NCBI GenBank assembly: GCA_035307785.1
Contig: DATGHS010000077.1
Span: 1 to 9,068, forward strand
DNA: 9,068 bases
Direction of reading: 5' to 3'
From: DATGHS01 sp035307785
Lineage (GTDB): Bacteria; Planctomycetota; Planctomycetia; Gemmatales; Gemmataceae
Shown here: in pieces, positions 1-5,358 of the stretch
Numbering within the stretch: the stretch's first letter is position 1
How the letters are laid out: each line of letters begins with the position of its first letter
Position numbers and translations under genes: made by a program
Notes under the pieces: model-generated
Database searches by the model: none
What the model saw: the letters and a program-made list of their open reading frames with translations, nothing else
What the model was told of the DNA's origin: nothing

Positions 1-1
1 C

Positions 2-604
2 ACCGCCCTGCGGTTCGCTGCCGCCGCTGAAGCCGCCGTTTTGCCGGGGGTGATCGACATCGTGCCGGCGTATTTCAGCGTGGCGGTCTTTTTCGACCTT
101 GGCCGAACCCGCTATGCGAAACTGGTGCCGAGCTTGCAACAACTGGCGAAAAGCAAGCCCGCTCGCAAAACGGATAGCCCGACGCGCCGTCATCTCATTC
201 CTTGCTGTTACGAACTTGGCCCGGACCTTGGGCGAATCGCGGAGCGCACCGGCTTAACACCGGACGAAGTGATTCGTTTGCACACGGGCGCGGAATACAC
301 CGTGTACGCCATCGGCTTCTGCCCCGGCTTTCCGTACTTGGGTTATTTGCCGAAACCGTTGTGCGGCGTGCCGCGGCTGCCGTCGCCGCGGCTGCGCGTG
401 GAGCCCGGCAGTGTGGGCCTTACCGGCCGGCAAACCGGGATCTACCCGCTCGAACGCCCCGGCGGCTGGAACCTGCTTGGCCGCACACCGCTGCAATTGG
501 TGGACGTGGAGGACGGGTATTTCCCCATTCGTAACGGCGACGTGGTGAGATTTCAGCGCATAGACGAAGCGGAGTTCAAGAACCTTCAAGGGTACCGTTT
601 ATAG
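2..604 (+). CDS. pxpB: 5-oxoprolinase subunit B (PxpB/KipI family), 5'-truncated by window edge
   Basis: PxpB is one subunit of the PxpABC 5-oxoprolinase, which uses ATP to open 5-oxoproline to glutamate in the cytoplasm; the Bacillus homologue KipI is known as an inhibitor of the sporulation kinase KinA. The reading frame is open to the left edge, so the first visible possible start (TTG at 41) is probably internal and the true start lies outside. About 201 codons are visible against roughly 230 for the family, so some 20-30 residues are missing. Family signatures seen are PGVIDIVPAY near the left edge, GFCPGFPYLGYLP in the middle, and the C-terminal run containing EPGSVGLTGRQTGIYPLE and GGWNLLGRTPLQL. 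The usual partner pxpC does not follow; an aminotransferase gene does. The family call is firm. The substrate role is inferred, because some planctomycete copies could have other uses. Confidence 0.9.
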   Translation, partial: TALRFAAAAEAAVLPGVIDIVPAYFSVAVFFDLGRTRYAKLVPSLQQLAKSKPARKTDSPTRRHLIPCCYELGPDLGRIAERTGLTPDEVIRLHTGAEYTVYAIGFCPGFPYLGYLPKPLCGVPRLPSPRLRVEPGSVGLTGRQTGIYPLERPGGWNLLGRTPLQLVDVEDGYFPIRNGDVVRFQRIDEAEFKNLQGYRL

Positions 605-613
605 CGAATCGCT

Positions 614-664
614 GCTTGCGGCTTCGCGCTAGGTTGTAGAGTTGGCAAGCGCGAAGCCGCAAGC
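614..664. repeat. Perfect 17-bp inverted repeat after pxpB (copy 1 of a shared palindrome)
   Basis: The arms at 614-630 and 648-664 are perfect reverse complements around a 17-nt loop. The left arm contains GCTTGCGGCTTCGCG, which recurs exactly at 2464-2478 in a second hairpin. It begins 9 nt after the pxpB stop codon. No T-tract follows, so it is not a textbook intrinsic terminator. It could act as a REP-like element, an mRNA 3'-end stabiliser or a factor-assisted terminator. Confidence 0.85.
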
Positions 665-699
665 GTCGCGTTGGCAACGTCGCGACCAGCGCCTTTCTC

Positions 700-728
700 T
701 TTACAGAATCCCGCAAATCGCGCAGAAT
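700..728 (+). promoter_or_regulatory. Candidate sigma-70-type promoter for the aminotransferase gene
   Basis: TTTACA at 700-705 matches the -35 consensus at 5 of 6 positions. CAGAAT at 723-728 matches the -10 consensus at 4 of 6, and the spacer is exactly 17 nt. A start site near 735 would give a leader of about 33 nt before the GTG at 768. The site lies after the pxpB hairpin, which would suit a separate transcription unit. This is pattern matching only. Confidence 0.35.
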
Positions 729-754
729 ACGCAGTGCACTATCTCCACGAAACG

Positions 755-760
755 AAAGGA
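755..760 (+). promoter_or_regulatory. Ribosome binding site that decides the GTG start at 768
   Basis: AAAGGA sits 7 nt before GTG at 768. The more upstream in-frame TTG at 642 lies in the loop of the inverted repeat and has no comparable site, so 768 is the better start. Confidence 0.65.
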
Positions 761-767
761 ATTCGCC

Positions 768-2138
768 GTGGCGTATCCCTTCTGGCTGGCCCGGTTGCTC
801 GTGCGCACCGGGCTCGTGCACTGGTTTCCCCTCATCGACCGGCAACTCGACGGCGCCGTGCCATTCCTGCATTATTGCAGCGACCGGCTGCTGGCCACAC
901 CGCTCGATGCGCTGGCCGAGGCGGCCGATTTCTTCGAGTTGCGCTCGCCCGACGGCATGGACCTGGCTCTCGGCGCGCCGCGCTTTGACCTCTCGCCGTC
1001 GCTGCATACCCGGCTGCCGGAGCATCGCCGCGGCTATCCGCCGCCCGAAGGCTTACTGGAAACACGTCAGGCCGTCGCCTACGCCCTGCAAACCGACTAT
1101 CAACTGGATGCCGATCCGATTGACGAAGTGTTGATCACACATGGCGCCGCTGGAGCTTTCACTACGATTGTGGATACATTCGTGAATCCCGGCAAGCGCG
1201 TGGTGTTATTCGATCCATCGTCGCCACTGTTTTCCTTGGTGCTGCGACAACGAAGAGGCCACATCCGTTGGGTGAATACGTGGATGGAAGAAGGCCACCT
1301 TCGTTTTCGCCGAGAAGACCTGACCTCGGCATTGCGCGGGGCGCGGATGATCGTCTTAGCCGACCCGGCCAACCCCACCGGCGGCATCTTTGCTCCGGAA
1401 GACCTGGAACAAATTACCTGGTGGTCCAACCGTTACGATGTGCTGATTTGCCATGACGATTCCTTCGCACGCTTTCAATACGAAGGTGAACGAGCGCGGA
1501 TTAGTTCCTTCCCCGATGCGCCGGAGCGCACGCTCACGATTGGCAGTGTGAGCAAGGGGCACGGCCTGGCAGCCGCCCGCGTGGGCTGGATTGCGGCCCA
1601 CCGACAATTGCTCCGCCCCTGCCTGCTCAGCCAAACGCTGACCACGCCGTTTGTCGCGGCCGTGTGCCAGCAAGTAGCCGCCGCGGCATTGCGGCAAAGC
1701 TTCGCCACCTTCGCGCCGGTGCTAAATGACTTCGCCTCGCGCCGACAATATGTGTACGACCGTCTACAAGCGATGGGATTGCAGCCGGCCTGGCCGGCCG
1801 GTGGGTTTTTCTTCTGGCTGCCCGTCCGCGACCTGGGAGTGAACGGCCGTGATTTCGCCGAGCGCTTGCTAACGGAAAAGAAAGTGCTGGTAACTCCCGG
1901 CGATTTGTATGGCCCCAGCGGAACAGGTTGCGTCCGCCTCAGCTACGCTGGCGACGACGGCCGGGTGCGCGAAGGCTTAATGCGATTCGCTGAGCTCGTG
2001 GAAATGCTGCGCAGCGAACAGAAGCCACTATATCCCACGGTGCCGACGCAAATCTCCCATCTGGAACCGCCGGTCGCGAAGCTGGCGCCCTCGGAGGAGT
2101 CGTGCGTCGCAAGTACTAGCGATACTCCTCCCGAATAG
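768..2138 (+). CDS. PLP-dependent aminotransferase, class I/II
   Basis: This is a 456-residue fold-type I aminotransferase, expected to be cytoplasmic and to move an amino group between an amino acid and a 2-oxo acid through pyridoxal phosphate. Visible motifs are GYPPPEGLLETR around residue 90, which fits the substrate/PLP region; NPTGG at 202-206; DD at 230-231 in ICHDDSF, where the PLP-nitrogen-binding Asp is expected; SVSKGHG with the likely Schiff-base Lys263; and CVRLSYAG with the likely carboxylate-binding Arg390. The protein is longer than the usual ~390 residues. There is extra N-terminal sequence, and a Pro/Ser-rich tail of about 40 residues that shows no motif and overlaps the converging cupin gene by 23 bp. 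The GTG start is chosen on its Shine-Dalgarno. The class is confident; the substrate cannot be read from sequence, so no symbol is given. Confidence 0.9.
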   Translation: MAYPFWLARLLVRTGLVHWFPLIDRQLDGAVPFLHYCSDRLLATPLDALAEAADFFELRSPDGMDLALGAPRFDLSPSLHTRLPEHRRGYPPPEGLLETRQAVAYALQTDYQLDADPIDEVLITHGAAGAFTTIVDTFVNPGKRVVLFDPSSPLFSLVLRQRRGHIRWVNTWMEEGHLRFRREDLTSALRGARMIVLADPANPTGGIFAPEDLEQITWWSNRYDVLICHDDSFARFQYEGERARISSFPDAPERTLTIGSVSKGHGLAAARVGWIAAHRQLLRPCLLSQTLTTPFVAAVCQQVAAAALRQSFATFAPVLNDFASRRQYVYDRLQAMGLQPAWPAGGFFFWLPVRDLGVNGRDFAERLLTEKKVLVTPGDLYGPSGTGCVRLSYAGDDGRVREGLMRFAELVEMLRSEQKPLYPTVPTQISHLEPPVAKLAPSEESCVASTSDTPPE

Positions 2139-2445
2139 GGTAAAACACGTCAATCGCCCGCGCTGGGCCGCCGATGGGCGTGACGCGATGCGGGACCATG
2201 CTGGGCATAAAATATATATCGCCGGGCTTCAGCGTCTTCTTTTCATCGCCGATCTCGAATAGCGCTTGGCCCGACACCAGCACGCCCATTTGCTCGTTCC
2301 CGTGCGAATGCCATTCCACCACACCGTCGGCCGGAAGATCCACGACCGCCATTTGCAGGTGCTCCCCGGCCAGCGTGGTGATGGGGATATTACCAAAGAT
2401 CACGTGATGGCCGCACTCGGCGGAGCTGGGGAAGAAGCGGCTCAT
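2116..2445 (-). CDS. Small single-domain cupin protein
   Basis: This is a 109-residue one-domain cupin, a beta-barrel fold that usually binds a metal and serves as a small enzyme or sensor. Motif 1 is EWHSHGNEQMGVLVSG, with His46, His48 and Glu51 or Gln52 as likely metal ligands. Motif 2 is GDIYFMPSMVPHRV, with His86 as the last ligand. Glu/Gln spacing after HxH is shorter than the textbook HxHx(3-4)E but resembles the HxHxxEQ form I recall from other small cupins. The start at 2445 (MSRFF) is chosen because the longer in-frame reading up to 2517 would translate the inverted repeat at 2461-2507 into an Arg/Ala-rich leader. The Shine-Dalgarno is weak (GAAAAG). The gene lies 68 bp downstream of the STN-protein gene on the same strand and may be read through from it. 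Its 3' end overlaps the aminotransferase gene. The substrate is unknown. Confidence 0.85.
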   Translation of the reverse strand: MSRFFPSSAECGHHVIFGNIPITTLAGEHLQMAVVDLPADGVVEWHSHGNEQMGVLVSGQALFEIGDEKKTLKPGDIYFMPSMVPHRVTPIGGPARAIDVFYPIREEYR

Positions 2446-2460
2446 AATCTTTTCAAATGC

Positions 2461-2507
2461 GCCGCTTGCGGCTTCGCGGGCACAAGTCCGGCGAAGCCGC
2501 AAGCGGC
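2461..2507. repeat. Perfect 17-bp inverted repeat (copy 2 of the shared palindrome)
   Basis: The arms at 2461-2477 and 2491-2507 are perfect reverse complements around a 13-nt loop. A 15-nt core (2464-2478) is identical to 614-628. On the minus strand it begins 6 nt after the STN-gene stop codon (2514-2516) and ends 15 nt before the cupin ATG, so it could separate or attenuate transcription between the two genes. There is no T-tract. Confidence 0.85.
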
Positions 2508-2513
2508 CAGTGG

Positions 2514-3860
2514 TCACTTCAACAAGCTGCTGCGCATCAGCGATTGAATCTCCGCGCTCTGGCGGACCACGAATGACTTCGTGGTGCGGTCATAGGTGAT
2601 GGTGCCGGGGCCGCCGTTTTCTTTCCAGCTTTGTGGATCGATCGAATCGATGATCATTTTGCGAATCATCTCGGCAGTTTCCAGCTCCTGGCGATCCGCA
2701 AGCTGAACGCCCGCTTGCGCCGAAAGGGCCGGATTGTTGGGCACAATCATGCCATTTACATTCAAGAATGGATAGGTCGAGAGCGCGGCGCCGTTCTGAA
2801 TCGAATTGCCTACCGTCAAGTCGCCCACGTAATACGCTTTCGTCGTCATGAACCGGCGCGCTTCGCTGATCGACGTGACGTAGATCACTTCGTCTTTGAT
2901 CACGTAGGTCAGGTCATTATCCTTCAGGATTTTGCGCAAAACCGTGCGGACGCTGACTTCGCGCGGCAGGGAGAAGTTGATCAGCGTGTCGGCCGAAGTG
3001 TTCACGTCTTCGAGGCCCTTCTTGTCGAGAATAATCGTCTGGCCGGTGAGTTGCGCAATCGTGTCGAGCGCGTCTTCCAGCTTCGTGTTGCGGAAATTCG
3101 GCGTTACCATCTTGTTGAGTGCGGCGATGAGAGCCTTTTCCTTTTGCGACAGCGGTTCGGCCTTGCGGGCCTTGGTGATTTCGCCCCAGCGCTTCTTATC
3201 AAACTCCACGTCGCCGTTGGCCGGCAGCGACGAGCGCGTGACTTCGTTCATTGCATACTGGGAGCGTTTTTCCATTTCCGCCAACGTGTCGCGCGCTTCG
3301 CGAATGCGGGCATTGAGGAACGCATTGGTGCCCATCACCTTGGCGGCCGGATTGTCCGGGTACTGAGCGGCCAGATCGCGTGCCTTGCGGTCGGCTTCGG
3401 CATTCAGGCCCTTGCCTTGCAACTGCACGATCTCATTGATTCCCACGCGGATCTTTTCGCGCTCGGCCTTTTGCTTGTCGGCTTCGGCAGTGCGAGTGTT
3501 GGCCTTGGCGCTCTTTTGCGCTTCGGCGATGGCCTGTTCGGTTGTCATCTTGGCCGACATCTCGGTGATCCGAATGCGCTCCTTCAGCGTGCGGACCATC
3601 GTGTCCTTGTTCGTTGGAGCAATGTCCACGTTGCTCTCGACGCGGTCAAGCGTCCGCTTGAGCAGGGTCAGCGCTTCCACCGCCCGGGCTGAGGCGGCTT
3701 CCTTGAGAGCCGACTTCACGTCGAGTTCCGCCTTCTGGGTGGCGATTTCCTGCCGCCTGCGGGCGTCTTCCAGTAGCGGATCGCGCGGCTGCTGGGCCAG
3801 CGCCAGCGGTGCCATCAACAAAGCCAGTCCCAAACCGCCGTATGTCAGAAGCGCTTTCAT
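2514..3860 (-). CDS. Exported protein with STN (secretin/TonB N-terminal-like) domain, no secretin barrel
   Basis: This is a 448-residue protein. Residues 1-22 form a signal peptide: Lys2, a hydrophobic core, and ALA before Gln23. Residues about 28-165 are Ala/Lys/Glu/Arg-rich and strongly helical, probably coiled-coil. Residues about 253-330 look like an STN domain (NFRNTKLEDALDTIAQLTGQ, then VIYVTS), a small fold found at the periplasmic N-terminus of secretins and TonB receptors. A C-terminal region has YYVGDLTV and a terminal GGPGTITYDRTTKSFVVRQS stretch of a kind often seen in planctomycete STN proteins. The secretin pore domain is absent, so annotation as GspD would be misleading; the likely setting is periplasm or envelope. 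The ATG at 3860 is supported by AAAAGGA 9 nt upstream and by the signal peptide, although the frame stays open to 4163. Function is unknown. Confidence 0.85.
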   Translation of the reverse strand: MKALLTYGGLGLALLMAPLALAQQPRDPLLEDARRRQEIATQKAELDVKSALKEAASARAVEALTLLKRTLDRVESNVDIAPTNKDTMVRTLKERIRITEMSAKMTTEQAIAEAQKSAKANTRTAEADKQKAEREKIRVGINEIVQLQGKGLNAEADRKARDLAAQYPDNPAAKVMGTNAFLNARIREARDTLAEMEKRSQYAMNEVTRSSLPANGDVEFDKKRWGEITKARKAEPLSQKEKALIAALNKMVTPNFRNTKLEDALDTIAQLTGQTIILDKKGLEDVNTSADTLINFSLPREVSVRTVLRKILKDNDLTYVIKDEVIYVTSISEARRFMTTKAYYVGDLTVGNSIQNGAALSTYPFLNVNGMIVPNNPALSAQAGVQLADRQELETAEMIRKMIIDSIDPQSWKENGGPGTITYDRTTKSFVVRQSAEIQSLMRSSLLK

Positions 3861-3869
3861 GGCTGAATA

Positions 3870-3876
3870 TCCTTTT
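3870..3876 (-). promoter_or_regulatory. Ribosome binding site of the STN-protein gene
   Basis: On the minus strand this reads AAAAGGA, 9 nt before the ATG at 3860. It sets the start directly before the signal peptide rather than at 4163. Confidence 0.65.
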
Positions 3877-3911
3877 GCACGGGAGCACCCATACCCCAAC
3901 ACTGTTATCCT

Positions 3912-3927
3912 ACCCCCGCCGGGGGGT
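3912..3927. other. Short GC hairpin in the probable leader of the STN-protein gene
   Basis: ACCCCC at 3912-3917 pairs with GGGGGT at 3922-3927 around the 4-nt loop GCCG. It lies about 50 nt upstream of the ATG at 3860, so it would be in the 5' leader if transcription starts further upstream. No known riboswitch pattern is recognised. Confidence 0.45.
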
Positions 3928-4011
3928 TGCCGCCAGAAGAATCCCATTTTGCCGAAACTGCCGTTTTCAGAATAAAACGCACAGGCGGCGGAAGTGTTAG
4001 GATTGTAAAGT

Positions 4012-4031
4012 CCAGGGACGGTAGTCCCTGG
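4012..4031. repeat. Short perfect palindrome (8-bp arms, 4-nt loop)
   Basis: CCAGGGAC at 4012-4019 and GTCCCTGG at 4024-4031 are perfect reverse complements around GGTA. The palindrome stands in the gene-free region beside a TACAAT-like element on the minus strand (4002-4007). It may be a small dispersed repeat; only one copy is in this window. Confidence 0.6.
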
Positions 4032-4185
4032 GGCTTTGGCGGTCTCCCGTTGTAGCGCGATTGTCTCTTCTTGTATCCAGGTGACAAGGCGCACCACTGT
4101 GGGCCACGCCACAACTCCTTGATTTGCCGCCAGTTGCGGCGAGCACACCGCGCCTTCGCACACATTGATACAAATTGAGCGTTGC

Positions 4186-4267
4186 TTGATTGGTGGGTTG
4201 ATGGTTTCACGGGTTCATTGGTGGGTTTATTGATTAGTTGATTCATGGGTTGATTCCTTGATGGTTC
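4186..4267. repeat. Degenerate T/G-rich short repeats
   Basis: The tract is built from variants of TTGATTGGTGGG: 4186-4197, 4214-4225 (one mismatch, 28 nt on), 4238-4249 (two mismatches, 24 nt after that), and fragments around 4250-4265. On the minus strand it would read as an Asn/Pro/Thr/Gln-rich low-complexity peptide, which I do not take as a gene. It is an imperfect simple-sequence tract in non-coding DNA. Confidence 0.6.
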
Positions 4268-4285
4268 TCAAGTGCATGTACTCGT

Positions 4286-4323
4286 GCCGTAGTGCCGGCG
4301 CATCATCATCGGCGTGCTACGGC
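4286..4323. other. Imperfect hairpin in intergenic DNA
   Basis: GCCGTAG at 4286-4292 pairs with CTACGGC at 4317-4323. Inside, GCCG at 4294-4297 can pair with CGGC at 4310-4313 around a 12-nt loop. This looks like a REP-type palindrome or an RNA hairpin, and no T-tract follows. Confidence 0.5.
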
Positions 4324-4365
4324 TGGGGGCCATCTCTCGCCTCGAAGGGCCTCATTTTGCGCGGA

Positions 4366-4380
4366 TTCGGGTGCCCCGAA
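4366..4380. other. Short perfect hairpin (6-bp stem, 3-nt loop)
   Basis: TTCGGG at 4366-4371 pairs with CCCGAA at 4375-4380 around TGC. It is followed by non-T-rich sequence and so is not an obvious terminator. From here to 4650 I see no other feature and no supported gene. Confidence 0.4.
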
Positions 4381-4659
4381 CCCACTGCGCGCACTCCGGG
4401 CTGCCGAAGGATACGATCCGCTTTGCAGGAGTCAATTCTGTGAGGTGCTGGATTTCGATTTCGGCGATAAAGACCGGCCGAGGACATTTCTTTTATGTGA
4501 AGGCAGTCTTGGCACCACCGCCTTCGGACGCGAATTCGGTATGGTGCCCCTGGAATCGCATATTTCCTTTGGTGAAACCGAAGCACACAACCTTTCCGCA
4601 CAATACGACCCGCATTTGAACGAACTCAAAACTCCCATGCCAGCGGCTGCCCAACCGCT

Positions 4660-4665
4660 TACAAT
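4660..4665 (+). promoter_or_regulatory. Candidate -10 element for the ECF sigma factor gene
   Basis: TACAAT matches the TATAAT consensus at 5 of 6 positions and lies 32 nt before the ATG at 4698. No good -35 element is visible at the proper distance, so an activator or an alternative sigma factor, perhaps autoregulation by the ECF itself, could be involved. Confidence 0.3.
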
Positions 4666-4697
4666 GCCACGAATCCCCGCTCCAACAGGTGCAGTAG

Positions 4698-5270
4698 ATG
4701 TCCGACGTTACACACATCTTGTCCGCCATCGAGCAGGGTGATCCGCATGCCGCCGAGCAATTGCTGCCGCTTGTGTACGACGAGTTGCGCAAGCTGGCGG
4801 CGCTGAGACTGGGGCAGGAGAAACCCGGTCAGACACTTCAGGCTACCGCTCTGGTTCATGAAGCTTATGTTCGTCTTGTTGACACAGACAAGGCCCAGCA
4901 GTGGAACAGCCGCGGCCATTTCTTCGCCGCTGCGGCCGAGGCCATGCGCCGCATCTTGGTCGATCAAGCGCGGCGGAAGCTATCGTTGCGGCGCGGGGGC
5001 AACCTGCAGCGCCAGCCGCTCGAGGATCAGGAGATCGAGGCCCCGGAGCCTTCGGTGGATCTGCTCGCGGTCCATGAAGCGTTAGAGAGATTCCAGGAAG
5101 TCGATGCCACGGCATCGCAAATCGTGAAGCTCCGTTACTTCGCCGGACTCACTGTTCCCCAGGCCGCCGAAGCCCTGGGCATCTCCAACAGTACCGCGGA
5201 CCGCTCCTGGGCGTACGCTCGCGCTTGGTTGCACGCGGCGCTGAAGCAAGACCGCGCCAGCCGGGAATAA
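4698..5270 (+). CDS. ECF-type RNA polymerase sigma factor (planctomycete kinase-associated type)
   Basis: This is a 190-residue extracytoplasmic-function sigma factor that would direct RNA polymerase to a specific promoter set. Region 2 (about residues 5-95) includes LLPLVYDELRKLAALRL, TLQATALVHEAYVRLV and GHFFAAAAEAMRRILVDQAR, which match the ECF subfamily common in Planctomycetes and Verrucomicrobia (TIGR02999/PF07638-like). Region 4 (about 135-185) holds IVKLRYFAGLTVPQAAEALG followed by a helix-turn-helix ending in SWAYARAWLHAAL. The start has AGGTG 6 nt upstream. No anti-sigma factor gene is adjacent; a membrane Ser/Thr kinase gene follows 88 bp downstream, so control by phosphorylation is a reasonable inference for this pair. 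Target promoters are unknown. Confidence 0.92.
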   Translation: MSDVTHILSAIEQGDPHAAEQLLPLVYDELRKLAALRLGQEKPGQTLQATALVHEAYVRLVDTDKAQQWNSRGHFFAAAAEAMRRILVDQARRKLSLRRGGNLQRQPLEDQEIEAPEPSVDLLAVHEALERFQEVDATASQIVKLRYFAGLTVPQAAEALGISNSTADRSWAYARAWLHAALKQDRASRE

Positions 5271-5295
5271 CTGCCGACGCCTCGCCATTTATTGA

Positions 5296-5304
5296 TTTTT
5301 TTTT
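5296..5304 (+). other. Run of nine T in the ECF-kinase gap
   Basis: A 9-nt T homopolymer lies 55 nt before the kinase ATG. It does not follow a stem, so it is not an intrinsic terminator on the plus strand. A weak 5-bp stem (5304-5308 with 5317-5321) follows it. It could vary in length by slippage, but being non-coding it would affect only expression. Confidence 0.5.
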
Positions 5305-5348
5305 GATGTGATTTGCCATCAGATTCCGCACTGTCCTTCAGAGACAAC

Positions 5349-5353
5349 AGGAG
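5349..5353 (+). promoter_or_regulatory. Ribosome binding site of the kinase gene
   Basis: AGGAG lies 5 nt before the ATG at 5359, which fixes the kinase start. The 88-nt gap from the sigma factor gene shows no clear promoter, so co-transcription is likely. Confidence 0.7.
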
Positions 5354-5358
5354 CGGTT

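Noticed and set aside
614..664. Reading the inverted repeats as intrinsic terminators.
   Set aside because: Neither copy is followed by a T-tract on the relevant strand. They are reported as repeats with an open role.
642..767. Upstream extension of the aminotransferase gene to TTG at 642.
   Set aside because: The TTG lies in the inverted-repeat loop without a ribosome binding site, the translated leader shows no aminotransferase similarity, and GTG at 768 has AAAGGA at proper spacing.
2446..2517. Upstream extension of the cupin gene to 2517.
   Set aside because: It would translate the inverted repeat and overlap the preceding stop codon. The ATG at 2445 gives a normal small-cupin length.
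2631..3692. A 353-codon plus-strand frame.
   Set aside because: It is antisense to the STN-protein gene, which has a signal peptide, ribosome binding site and domain signal. The opposite frame shows only Arg/His/Val-rich shadow composition.
4292..4741. A 149-codon plus-strand frame in the gap before the ECF gene, with two other overlapping frames of similar length.
   Set aside because: There is no recognisable domain or ribosome binding site. It crosses two hairpins and runs 44 bp into the ECF gene, and competing frames over the same DNA suggest chance.
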